NCBI GenBank assembly: GCA_028583605.1
Contig: CM053331.1
Location: 35,885,283-35,949,282 of the forward strand
DNA length: 64,000 bases
Source: Dastarcus helophoroides
Lineage: Eukaryota; Arthropoda; Insecta; Coleoptera; Bothrideridae
Direction of reading: 5' to 3'
In this document: positions 1 through 13,400 of the stretch, piece after piece
How positions within the stretch are numbered: the first letter of the stretch is position 1
Layout: each line of letters opens with the position of its first letter
Notes under the pieces: model-generated
The model's input: the letters and a program-made list of their open reading frames with translations, nothing else
Databases searched by the model: none
Told to the model about the DNA's origin: nothing
Translations under genes and position numbers: made by a program

Positions 1-3000
1 ATCTTGAAAAAAAATCGAAATTTTGAAACAAGGCGAATCTCGAGGAAAAAAAATCAGATTTCCAGGAATATAAAAGATTGAATTTTGAGATTAACCCGAA
101 ATTTCTTAAAAGGTTGAATTTTGAGTAAAATATCGAAACTTCCAAAAAAAATACGAATTTCACATTTTCAAAAACGGGTTTTTGAAAAAGTTTTGAGAAA
201 GAAATCAATATTTCGAGCAGGAATTAAAATGTTAACTCAAATTTCTTTCAAAATGTCAACATTTTGAGAAAATAATTTCAATTTCAAGAAAAAATCTAAA
301 TCCAACTAACTCAGCTCGCATTATACTATTTCTCTAAAAAATAAGTTAATACGGTATCTTCGACTTTTTACCTCAAATCTCATTTTGTTTAAAAATTTTG
401 AGTTTTTTCAAATATTTCGATTTTTTTAGGAAATTTTGATTTTTTCTGCAAAGTTTCCATACTTCTTAAATATTTTATAAAAAGAAATTTTCTCGAAATT
501 TCCATTTTTCCTGAGTGTTGTTCTTAAAATGTCTTCTAGAAATTCCAACTTCTCCAGATTTTTCTTTGTGTTCCTCTAATTTGCTTAAAAAATTTTAAAT
601 TTTGAAGCTTTAAAAATTTAAAATTTTGAAGAATTAAAAATTTAAAATTTTGAAGCTTTAAAAGTTTAAAATTTTAAAAGTTTTTTCACGACACTTTGAC
701 AATTTAAAGTTCATTTTATTTTGCAGTTTTGACAAAAAATGTTTGGAAAAAAACCTGAAAGCTCTAAAAAAATTTCAACATATTCAGAAAACAAAAGATT
801 TCGAGTTTTTTGTAAAGATATTTCAAATTTTTTTCAAATTTCGATTTTTTCTCTAATTTTGCTTTTTTTTGCTATGCAATTTGTGTTTTTCTTTAAACAT
901 TTTATACAAAATTTTTTTTTGAAATTTCAGCTTTTCCTGGAGATTTTATCCTTAAAATATTTTTTCTTGTAGAAATTTTGATTTTTCTCTAATTTGTTTT
1001 GAGAATTTAAACGTTTTTTAACGAAATTTTAATATTTTAAACTTTATTTTATTTTGTAATTTTGATAAGAAACTAAAAATTTTTAAATAGAAGTTTAGGG
1101 AAAATAAACTTCAAATCTGCATAAAAATAAGAAAAATTTGGGAAAAATATTGAAATTTCAAGAAAAAATAAACATTGCAAATTTCAAACTTTTTTAAAAC
1201 TTGATATTTCTCTAAAAAATTACTACTACTGTAGGATCAAAGAAAATTCTGAATCGGAATTTCCAATTTTCCTGAGTGTTGTTCTTAAAATGTCTTCCAG
1301 AAATTCCAACTTCTCCAGACTTTTCTTTGTGTTCCTCTAATTTGCTTAAAAAATTTTAAAATTTGAAGCTTCAAAAATTTTAAATTTTGAAGCTTTAAAA
1401 GTTTAAAATTTTAAAAGTTTTTTCACGACACTTTGACAATTTAAAGTTCATTTTATTTTGCAGTTTTGACAAAAAATGTTTGGAAAAAAACCTGAAAGCT
1501 CTAAAAAAATTTCGACTTTTTTGTAGATATTTTAATTTTTTTTTTCAAATTTCGATTTTTTCTCTAAGACATTTTGCTTTTTTTTGCTATGCAATTTGTG
1601 TTTTTCTTTAAACATTTTATACAAAATTTTTTTTTGAAATTTCAGCTTTTCCTGGAGATTTTATCCTTAAAATATTTTTTCTTGTAGAAATTTTGATTTT
1701 TCTCTAATTTGTTTTGAGAATTTAAACGTTTTTTAACGAAATTTTAATATTTTAAACTTTATTTTATTTTGTAATTTTGATAAGAAACTAAAAATTTTTA
1801 AGTATAAGTTTAGGGAAAATAAACTTCAAATCTGCATAAAAATAAGAAAAATTTGGGAAAAATATTGAAATTTCAAGAAAAAATGAACATTACAACTTTC
1901 AATCTTTTTTAAAACTTGATATTTCTCTAAAAAATTACTGCTACTGTAGGATCAAAGAAAATTCTGAATCGGAATTTCCAATTTTTCTAAAAATGTTAAA
2001 TTTATTATTGAAATTCTCAAGTTCAAACTTAAAATTCAAATTTCGATTAAAAAAAAATCGAAATTTAAGAACTAAACTCAAAATTTCAAGAGAAAGCAGA
2101 TTATTTTTCTAGAAAAAGTTTCTTATTAGTAAACAACATTTTTCAAAAAAAATAACCGTTTCGAATTGAAGAACAAAAAAGTTTTTTTTGAAGTAAATTA
2201 ATTGTCAAAAATATTCTTATAATTTCGGCTTAAAAGTGGGAATTATTGAAATTTTGGAGAAAAAGAATTAATATTTTTAGAAGGGTCTCAAAATTTCGAA
2301 ATTAAAATTAATTAAAATTTTGAAAGATATTCAGTAACAATTTAATGTTCTAATTTAATTTTTTTCTAATAATTTTTGAATTTCCAGAAAAATTTCAAAA
2401 ATCAAATATTCCAGCTTGAAGCCAATTTTTTGGGATTAAAATTCAAATTCTGGCAATTTATTTGTATATAAAATGCAATTTTTTTTTTAAAATTTGTTTC
2501 AAAACTGCACAATTTTAAAAACAGAAATTTTTGTTACTGATTTTTTTAAATTTGAGTGTTATTTTAACATTTTTCTCAAAAAAATGTAAAGTTAAACCAC
2601 TTTTAAAAAATGAAGCTACAGTTATCAGAAGAGTCGAATTTTTTTTTAAAAAAGTCAAATTTTGAAATTTTCTTAGAAAGTCAAATTTTCAAAAGAAGAC
2701 AAGGATTTCGAAAAAATGTTCAATTTTTCAAATGGTCGACATTTTCGATAATTTTTGGGAATTGTCAATGAAAGACGAATTTTTGGAAAAATATCAACAT
2801 TTAAAATGAACTGCACAGTTCTTGATTAAATTTTCAAAAAAGCTGAAATTTTTGAATATTGTAGAAAACTTAAAATATTTCTTCTTGTAGAAATTTTGAT
2901 TTTTCTCTAATTTGTTTTGAGAATTTAAACGTTTTTTAACAAAATTTTAATATTTTAAACTTTATTTTATTTTGTAATTTTGATAAGAAACTAAAAATTT

Positions 3001-5760
3001 TTAAGTATAAGTTTAGGGAAAATAAACTTCAAATCTGCATAAAAATAAGAAAAATTTGGGAAAAATATTGAAATTTCAAGAAAAAATGAACATTGCAAAT
3101 TTCAACCTTTTTTAAAACTTGATATTTCTCTAAAAAATTACTGCTACTGTAGGATCAAAGAAAATTCTGAATCGGAATTTCCAATTTTTCTAAAAATGTT
3201 AAATTTATTATTGAAATTCTCAAGTTCAAACTTAAAATTCAAATTTCGATTAAAAAAAAATCGAAATTTAAGAACTAAACTCAAAATTTCAAGAGAAAGC
3301 AGATTATATTTCTAGAAAAAGTTTCTTATTAGTAAACAACATTTTTCGAAAAAAATAACAGTTACGAATTGAAGAAAAAAAAGTTTTTTTTGAAATAATT
3401 TAATTGTCAAAACTATTTTTATAATTTCGGCTTAAAAGTGGGAATTATTGAAATTTTGGAGAATAAGAATCAATATTTTTAGAAGAGTCTCAAAATTTCG
3501 AAATTAAAATTAATTAAAATTTTGAAAGATATTCAGTAACAATTTAATGTTCTAATTTAATTTTTTTCTAATAATTTTTGAATTTCCAGAAAAATTTCAA
3601 AAATCAAATATTCCAGCTTGAAGCCAATTTTTTGGGATTAAAATTCAAATTCTGGCAATTTATTTGTATATAAAATGCAAGTTATTTTTTGAAATTTGTT
3701 TCAAATTTTTGCACAATTTTAAAAACAGAAATTTTTGCTATTGATTTTTTTAAATTTGGGTGTTATTTTACCATTTTTCTCAAAAAAATGTAAAGTTAAA
3801 CCACTTTTAAAAAATGAAGCTACAGTTATCAGAAGAGTCGAATTTTTTTTTAAAAAAGTCAAATTTTGAAATTTTCTTAGAAAGTCAAATTTTCAAAAGT
3901 AGATAAGGATTTCGAAAAAATGTTCAATTTTTCAAATGGTCGACATTTTCGATAATTTTTGGGAATGTCAATGAAAGACGAATTTTTGGAAAAATATCGA
4001 CATTTAAAATGAACTGCAGAGTTCTTGATTAAATTTTCAAAAAAGCTGAAATTTTTGAATATTGTAGAAAACTTAAAATATTTCTTCTTGTAGAAATTTT
4101 GATTTTTCTCTAATTTGTTTTGAGAATTTAAACGTTTTTTAACGAAATTTTATTATTTTAAACTTTATTTTATTTTGTAATTTTGATAAGAAACTAAAAA
4201 TTTTTAAGTATAAGTTTAGGGAAAATAAACTTCAAATCTGCATAAAAATAAGAAAAATTTGGGAAAAATATTGAAATTTCAAGAAAAAATGAACATTACA
4301 ACTTTCAATCTTTTTTAAAACTTGATATTTCTCTAAAAAATTACTGCTACTGTAGGATCAAAGAAAATTCTGAATCGGAATTTCCAATTTTTCTAAAAAT
4401 GTTAAATTTATTATTGAAATTCTCAAGTTCAAACTTAAAATTCAAATTTCGATTAAAAAAAAATCGAAATTTAAGAACTAAACTCAAAATTTCAAGAGAA
4501 AGCAGATTATTTTTCTAGAAAAAGTTTCTTATTAGTAAACAACATTTTTCAAAAAAAATAACCGTTTCGAATTGAAGAACAAAAAAGTTTTTTTTGAAGT
4601 AAATTAATTGTCAAAAATATTCTTATAATTTCGGCTTAAAAGTGGGAATTATTGAAATTTTGGAGAAAAAGAATTAATATTTTTAGAAGGGTCTCAAAAT
4701 TTCGAAATTAAAATTAATTAAAATTTTGAAAGATATTCAGTAACAATTTAATGTTCTAATTTAATTTTTTTCTAATAATTTTTGAATTTCCAGAAAAATT
4801 TCAAAAATCAAATATTCCAGCTTGAAGCCAATTTTTTGGGATTAAAATTCAAATTCTGGCAATTTATTTGTATATAAAATGCAATTTTTTTTTTAAAATT
4901 TGTTTCAAAACTGCACAATTTTAAAAACAGAAATTTTTGTTACTGATTTTTTTAAATTTGAGTGTTATTTTAACATTTTTCTCAAAAAAATGTAAAGTTA
5001 AACCACTTTTAAAAAATGAAGCTACAGTTATCAGAAGAGTCGAATTTTTTTTTAAAAAAGTCAAATTTTGAAATTTTCTTAGAAAGTCAAATTTTCAAAA
5101 GTAGATAAGGATTTCGAAAAAATGTTCAATTTTTCAAATGGTCGACATTTTCGATAATTTTTGGGAATGTCAATGAAAGACGAATTTTTGGAAAAATATC
5201 GACATTTAAAATGAATGGCAGAGTTTTTGATTAAATTTTCAAAAAAGCTTTGAATATTGTAGAAAACTTTATCGAAAAATTCGTAGTTATCAAAAAAGTT
5301 AAAATTTTAAGAAGCTAAAATTTCGAAAAAAGTCTTAATTTTCAATAGTTCAATTTTGAAAAGGATCTTTTCTTTTAAGTTGAAGATTTAATAGGAAATG
5401 TTTAAAAAATGTATAAATAAAATTTTAAAAAAGATTGAACTTTTCAAAAAAAAGTCAAGTTTTCAAGAAGAGACGAAATTGTGAAAAAAAGTCGAAGTTT
5501 TGAAATGGAGTCGAAAATTTACGAAGTATTAGTCGAAAATTTCAATAAAAGGTTTTAAGAAATGTCTGACTTAGAAAAAAATCCCAATTTTCAAATAAAG
5601 GATCGACAGTTTGCAAAAAAGGTCAAAATTTTGAAAATAATTGAAATTAACAAAATAGTTAAAATTTTTAAGTTCTCCAAAAATGTAATATTTTGGAAAA
5701 TGACTAAAATTTTCGAAAAGTAACATTTTGAAATGTCGAAATTTTCATTAGAAAATTTAA
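1..5760. repeat. AT-rich tandem duplications (about 720 bp x2, about 1.2 kb x3)
   Basis: No gene seen. A unit of about 720 bp occurs at roughly 505-1250 and 1255-1970. A larger unit of about 1203 bp repeats at roughly 1665, 2870 and 4074, to about 5260. The copies are over 95% alike by eye. Built of short aaattttga/tttcgaa words. Short reading frames here are shadows. Confidence 0.85.
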
Positions 5761-5782
5761 ATATTTTAAAACGCTAAACACA

Positions 5783-5824
5783 GTCGCAGCACCCCCATTA
5801 GTTGTGGCTGCGAGCCGCCACTGC
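5783..5824. mobile_element. Fragment of an hAT-like element end
   Basis: Ends agccgccactg, the same terminal bases as the element at 7767-8763, with a similar gcaccccc stretch inside. Confidence 0.4.
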
Positions 5825-6912
5825 AAATCTGACATTAATTTGAAGAACTAACTTTGAACCAAAGGTGGACAAATGTTCCTAAAATATTAAAATGTCATCT
5901 TTGACTCAAATATTGGTGTATTAAAAGTAGGAAATACGTAAAGTTTTACATGAATGATCCACCTGATATTCGAGGATAACAAAAATTGATATTCTGGAAA
6001 TGCTACTTTTAGAATGGGTACTAATTTGATTATAAATAGTGAATTAATTGTTAACCAGTTGGATAAACATCGGCAATTGCTGTTTAATCTTCTAAGTGGA
6101 TTGTAATGCTTCTTAATTAACACTATAGTATCGTATAAGTTAGGTGACATCAGTAGTATATAAATGCATTAAATGACAATGACAGATAAGTAGAAGTAGA
6201 AACTACGAAATTTCCTCAAAAGGTTGTATCTGAGGAACTTCGAATCAAATCAATAAACGAAATACTTCCCTTAAATAAGAGGGGCAAGTAATAGGCAACG
6301 AATTAGGTCAGTGATCAATTGGAGGTAGATCTGGTGTACCATAAGGCTGAATTAGCGGTAGATACCCATAAAAATAAATAACTTTTATTATTAATTTAAG
6401 TACTTGACAACTGATCGTATTTAACAAATATTTGTTACATAACATCATAGACAACACATTACACATCCAAATAATTATATACATTCTGTACATTTAAAGA
6501 AAATCCCCTTTATAACAACGCAACATCCAATCAAAATCTAAACACTCATTTATCATAATCACGTATCAGGAAAACTAAGTGAACTAAGTGACTTCTTAGA
6601 GAAAAACTAATTAACAAATTGCACCACATTCCAGAACAAAAAATCCTTGAATAAACAAGCTGCCCCATTTACTGTAATCTATAAAATTAGTCATTATTTC
6701 ATTAGAATCCTCACCTACTCGCACGAGTTTAGGATCTTACCAGTTGAGACTCCTGTAATTACCAATGACGAAAACCGCAAAAGAATTCTCAGAAAACAAA
6801 TCGAGTTAAAACGCAACTTAAATGACATATAATGTACCCATATTGAGGCAAGATCAATCCATAAATTAGCTTATAAATGCATTGAAATCAATTATCTATT
6901 GCTATTTGTTCT
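5825..6912. other. Non-repetitive stretch without recognised gene
   Basis: Less AT-rich than its surroundings. Holds only short frames (87 codons minus at 5887-6150, 61 codons minus at 6308-6493, 61 codons plus at 6647-6832) without recognisable domains. The missing gene A exon 3 was looked for and not found. Confidence 0.5.
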
Positions 6913-6930
6913 GTTTATTTATTTATAAAT

Positions 6931-6993
<63 letters not shown>

Positions 6994-7020
6994 TTTGATT
7001 ATTTATTTATATTTATTTAT
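6913..7020. repeat. (TTTA)n microsatellite
   Basis: About 27 near-perfect ATTT units. Confidence 0.95.
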
Positions 7021-7225
7021 AGAAGTCACGTCGAGGACGCTTGTATCAGTGTATGTTGCGATGCAACCCGCGATACAAGCCTTGCCTCATCTAGTGAACT
7101 TTGAAATTGCAATTTAGTTTTCATTATGAAATTAGATTTCAATTGCAACCTAATAAAATTGTACATATTCGTACATACAAGGCTTATTATCTCATTCACT
7201 TATTGTTATAATTATTATTTTTCAG

Positions 7226-7435
7226 TTAAATGCAGCGAGGAAGATGCGGGCAAAAAGTGAGGTAGAAATATCTCCAGATTTTGCCGAGACTGTTGAACTT
7301 GTTTTCAGAAATGGCCCCCCAACGCTGCAGAGAATATCAAAGACGATGAAAAGGCTCGTGAACACATTCCTGTGCATAACCCAGTTGGGATTCTGCTGTG
7401 TATATTTCGTGTTTATATCGGAAAACTTTAGACAG
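7226..7435 (+). CDS. Gene A exon 4 (210 nt)
   Basis: Begins after a ttttcag acceptor and ends CAG|gtaaag, phase 0 at both ends. Codes 70 residues: a loop with SPDFAETVELVF, matching KPDYAETV in genes B and C, then membrane segment 3. Confidence 0.88.
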
Positions 7436-10400
7436 GTAAAGTGGATTCTGGTTTGGTTTTTTTTGTGGTGTTGGCTTATTTTTGGTTGAAAAAATAAACA
7501 AAGTAGAACTATGTTAAGTTAATTTTGAATAAACTGGGAATTGTACAAAGATATGAGGATACGATGATTAGTAAGTAGTTTTCTACATTTCATTCATATT
7601 TATTGGCATTTTCTCCCTCAGTGGCTTCTTTCAATTAATTCTATTCTATTGTACTAAACCCTTTTGTTTTTGTGTCAGAAATTGATATTTATTTGATCAT
7701 CAGATTTTCGTTAAAAGTTGACAATCTGTTTGTGACAATTCTTAACGAAAAGGGTAACTGAATTTCCAGTGGCGGCTGGTGACTTTTTGACAGGGGGTGC
7801 GCAGATGCAAAAATATTAGTAGTTAAGAGTTTAAGTGACTCCAGTGCCATAGCAAGGTATTAAATTTAAGAGAAACAAAAGTGATACAAAAGGTGTGATA
7901 TTTAATAGTATTTTTACGAATTAAATTTAATTACCATCTTATAACCTCCAAAATATTTTTGGGTTATCATTTATAAATTATTTTCATTGAATACAAAAAA
8001 AAACATTATCGATATTTCTGAGCCCCTTTAAGATACTCTGTACGGCTGCCCGTCCTTAGGGCTCTGGGTTACTTAATTAAAATTGTTTGCTTTCATAGGA
8101 ATAAAATTATATTACTTTTTCATGAAAACTGCATTTGAAAATAAAAAATATTTTATTAGAAAGTTCTAATTAAACTCTACAAAAACACAAAAAAAAATAT
8201 TTTTTTAAGCAAAATCCGCTCTACGATCTTTTAAAGAAATAAAGTGTTCATTACTTTCTCATCAAAATTGTTTAAATCCAAATTTACAAATTAATAATTA
8301 GACCCTAGAATGTCACAATGAGCAATCGCAATCAGATCAGCGGGCACCTACGCATTTAGCATCATAAACCGTAAATACACACTCCAAACTCTGACTCGTA
8401 ATCACCATTTGGCAATATCGCATAAGTGCGGAGCGGCGTTCCCCGCGCTAGCTTTAACATGGTGTTCTGTAGTTTATTTCTATCCCTTGGAGGCCGTTGA
8501 TAGGCATCGCACGGCAGCCACGCTAGGTGCATTATTCTGCGCGCACCAACTTATAATTTCCTTATAATATTTAATATAATGAAATCAAACGTTTGGGTAC
8601 TTTATTCCAAGTCACTCACAAGTATTATTAGGTAATTAGTATATCATTATTTTGTTTTTAAAAATATGATAAATCCAAGTTTTTTACATTAAACAGAAAA
8701 GAATAGATCGCTCATTTTACGAAGAGCGCGCGCTCTTGCGCTCTTTAAGACCAGCCGCCACTGTAAATTTCTGAACTTGTGAAAGAAGGAACTGGCCAGG
8801 ATAATGCCAATTAGTATGATTGGAAGTATTTATTTTTGGTGGAACGGACTGATCCTTGGTTATCTTCAAAAATTACACACAAAATTAAATACAAATCTTG
8901 TCTCCTTCAGGGACAATTTTTGAAGATGATTGGAAGTAACCAAACTTCGTAAAGAAGATACAGAGAATATCTAATATTCTAGGGTTCTGAAGTAGTTTTG
9001 CTCAAATAGATCAAAACCACTTCGCCTTCCTTCTACTTCTTCTTTTTTTTTTGCCAGAAATTCATGATGTGCTGGGGGCAATTAATTATATTCTATTGTA
9101 GTAAGCCCTTCTTTTTTTGTGCCAGAAATTGATGATATCTATTCGATCATCATGATGGTCTCATCCTCAAGGCAATTATTTTCCTTTCTTCTATGTCTTC
9201 TGTTTTTTTTTTTGACAGAAATTGATGATCATCTGCTGAGGGCAATTAATTCTATTCTATTGTAGTAAACTCTTCTGTTTTTGTGACAGAAATTGATGAT
9301 ATCTATTCGATCATCATGATGACCAAGGCAATTCTTCTCCTTTCTTTTATTTCTTCTGTTTTTTTTGACAGAAATTGATGATCATCTGGTGAGGGCAATT
9401 AATTCTATTCTACTGTAGTAAGCCCTTCTGTTTTTGTGTCAGAAATTGATGATATCTATTCGATCATCATGATGATCTCATCCTCAAGGCAATTCTTCTC
9501 CCTTCTTCTACTTCTTCTGTTGCTTTGACAGAAATTGATGATCATCTGGTGAGAGCAATCAATTCTATTCTATTGTACTAAACTCTTCTGTTTTTGTGTC
9601 AGAAATTGATGATATCTATTCGATCATCATGATGATCTCATCCTCAAGGCAATTCTTTTCCTTTCTTCTATTTCTTCTGTTTTTTTGACAGAAATTGATG
9701 ATCATCTGGTGAGGGCAATTAATTCTATTCTATTGTAGTAAGCTCTTCTGTTTTTGTGTCAGAAATTAATGATATCTATTCGATTATTATGATGATCTCA
9801 TCCTCAAGGCAATTCTTCTCTTTTCTTCTACTTTTTCTGTTTTTTTTTAACAGAAATTGATGATCATCTGGTGAGAGCAATCAATTCTATTCTATTGTAC
9901 TAAACTCTTCTGTTTTTGTGTCAGAAATTGATGATATCTATTCGATCATTATGATGATCTAATCCTCAAGGCAATTCATCTCTTTTCTTCTAATTCTTCT
10001 ATTTTTTTTGACAGAAATTGATGATCATCTAATGAGGGCAATTAATTCTATTCTACTGTAGTAAACCCTTCTATTTTTGTGTCAGAAATTGATGATATCT
10101 ATTCGATCATCATGATGATCTCATCCTCAAGGCAATTCTTTCCCTTTCTTCTACTTATTCTGTTTTTTTGACAGAAATTGATGATCATCTCGTGAGGGCA
10201 ATTAATTCTATTCTATTGTACTAAGCTCTTCTGTTTTTGTGTCAGAAATTGATGATATCTATTCGACCATCATGATGATCTCATCCTCAAAGCAATTCTT
10301 CTACTTCTTCTGTTTTTTTGACAGAAATTGATGATCATCTGGTAAGACCAATTAATTCTATTCTATTGTAGTAAGCTCTTCTGTTTTTGTGTCAGAAATT

Positions 10401-13400
10401 AATGATATCTATTCGATTATTATGATGATCTCATCCTCAAGGCAATTCTTCTCTTTTCTTCTACTTTTTCTGTTTTTTTTTAACAGAAATTGATGATCAT
10501 CTGGTGGAAGCAATTAATTCTATTCTGTTGTAGTACGCTCTTCAGTTTTTGTGTCAGAAATTGATGATGTCTATTCGATCATCATGATGACTTCATATGA
10601 CTTTATTCCCAAGGCAATTCTTCTCATTTTTTTCACTTCTTCTGTTTTTTTGACAGAAATTGATGATCATCTCGTGAGGGCAATTAATTCTATTCTATTG
10701 TAGTAAGTTCTTCTGTTTCTCTGTCAGAAATTGATGATATTTATTCGATCACCATGATGACCTCATCCTCAAGGCAATTCTTCTCCTTTTTTCTACTTCT
10801 TCTGTTTTTTTTTTTTGACAAAAATTGATGATCATATAGCGAGGGCAATTAATTCTATTCTGTTGTAGTAAGCTCTTGTGTTTTTGTGTCAGAAATTGAG
10901 GACATCTATTTGATCATCATGATGATCTCATCCTCAAGGCAATTCTTCTCTTTTGTTCTGTTTTCGTTCCCTTTCTTCTATTTTTTCTGTTTTTTTGACA
11001 AAAATTAATAATCATTTGGCGAGGGAAATTAATGCTATTCTATTGTAGTAAGCCCTTCTGTTTTTGTGTCAGAAATTGATGATATCTATTCGATCATCAT
11101 GATGATCTTATCCTCAAGGCAATTCTTCTCCCTTCTTCTACTTCTTCTGTTGCTTTGACAGAAATTGATGATCATCTGGTGAGAGCAATCAATTCTATTC
11201 TACTGTACTAAACTCTTCTGTTTTTGTGTCAGAAATTGATGATATCTATTCGATCATTATGATGATCTAATCCTCAAGGCAATTCTTCTCCCTTCTTCTA
11301 CTTCTTCTGTTGCTTTGACAGAAATTGATGATCATCTGGTGAGGGCAATTAATTCTATTCTATTGTAGTAAGCTCTTCTGTTTTTGTGTCAGAAATTAAT
11401 GATATCTATACGATCATTATGATGATCTCATCCTCAAGGCAATTTTTCTCTTTTCTTCTACTTCTTCTATTTTTTTTTGACAGAAATTGATGATCATCTA
11501 ATGAGAGCAATCAATTCTATTCTACTGTACTAAACTCTTCTGTTTTTGTGTCAGAAATTGATGATATCTATTCGATCATTATGATGATCTAATCCTCAAG
11601 GCAATTCACCTCTTTTCTTCTAATTCTTCTATTTTTTTTGACAGAAATTGATGATCATCTAATGAGGGCAATTAATTCTATTCTACTGTAGTAAGCCCTT
11701 CTGTTTTTGTGTCAGAAATTGATGATATCTATTCGATCATCATGATGATCTCATCCTCAAGGCAATTCTTTCCCTTTCTTCTACTTATTCTGTTTTTTTG
11801 ACAGAAATTGATGATCATCTCGTGAGGGCAATTAATTCTATTCTATTGTACTAAGCTCTTCTGTTTTTGTGTTAGAAATTGATGATATCTATTCGACCAT
11901 CATGATGATCTCATCCTCAAAGCAATTCTTCTACTTCTTCTGTTTTTTTGACAGAAATTGATGATCATCTGGTAAGACCAATTAATTCTATTCTATTGTA
12001 ATAAGCTCTTCTGTTGTTGTTGTTGTGTCAGAAATTGATGATATCTATTCGATTATTATGATGATCTCATCCTCAAGGCAATTCTTCTCTTTTCTTCTAC
12101 TTTTTCTGTTTTTTTTTAACAGAAATTGATGATCATCTGGTGGAAGCAATTAATTCTATTCTGTTGTAGTACGCTCTTCAGTTTTTGTGTCAGAAATTGA
12201 TGATGTCTATTCGATCATCATGATGACTTCATATGACTTTATTCCCAAGGCAATTCTTCTCATTTTTTTCACTTCTTCTGTTTTTTTGACAGAAATCGAT
12301 GATCATCTGGCGAGGGCAATTAATTCTATTTTATTGTAGTAAGCTCTTCTGTTTTTGTGTCAGAAATTGATGATATTTATTTGATCACCATGACAATCTC
12401 ATCCTCAAGGCAATTCTTCTCCTTTCTTCTACTTCTTCTGTTTTTTTTTTAACAAAAATTGATGATCATCTAACGAGGGCAATTAATTCTATTCTATTGT
12501 AGTAAGCTCTTCTGTTTTTGTGTCAGAAATTGATGACATCTATTTGATCATCATGATGATCTCATCCTCAAGGCAATTGTTCTCTTTTGTTATGTTTTCG
12601 TTTCCTTTCTTCTATTTTTTCTGTTTTTTTTTTGACAGAAATTAATTATTATTTTGTGAGGGAAATTAATTCTATTCTATTGTAGTAAGCCCTTCTGTTT
12701 TTGGGTCAGAAATTGATGATATCTATTCGATCATCATGATGATCTTATCCTCAAGGCAATTCTTCTCTTTTCTTCTGTTTTTTGACAGAAATTGATGATC
12801 ATCTGGTGAGGGCAATTAATTCTATTCTATTGTAGTAAGCTCTTCTGTTTCTGTGTCAAAAAATAATGATATCTATTCGATCATCATGATGATCTCATCC
12901 TCAAGGCAATTCTTCTCCTTTCTTCTACTTCTTCTGTTTTTTTTTGACAAAAATTGATGATCATCTGGCGAGGGCAATTAATTCTATTTTATTGTAGTAA
13001 GCTCTTCTGTTTTTGTGTCAGAAATTGATGATATTTATTTGATCACCATGACAATCTCATCCTCAAGGCAATTCTTCTCTTTTCTTCCACGTCTTCTGTT
13101 TTTTTTTTGACAAAAATTGATGATCATATAGCTAGGGCGATTAATTCTATTCTATTGTAGTAAGCTCTTCTGTTTTTGTGTTAGAAATTAATGATATCTA
13201 TTCGATCATTATGATGATCTCATCCGCAAGGCAATTCTTCTCTTTTCTTCTGTTTTCGTTCCCTCTCTTCTATTTTTTCTGTTTTTTTTGACAGAAATTA
13301 ATGATCATTTGGTGAGGGAAATTAATGCTCTTCTGTTTGTGTGCCAGAAATTAATGATATCTATTCGATCATCATGATGATCTCATCCTCAAGGCTATTC

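Noticed and set aside
739..972. 77-codon frame rich in F and L
   Set aside because: Low-complexity AT-rich repeat, duplicated without the frame in the next unit.
5825..7225. Search for gene A exons 1-3
   Set aside because: No KGNxGPGIFA-like coding and no matching 151-nt exon found.
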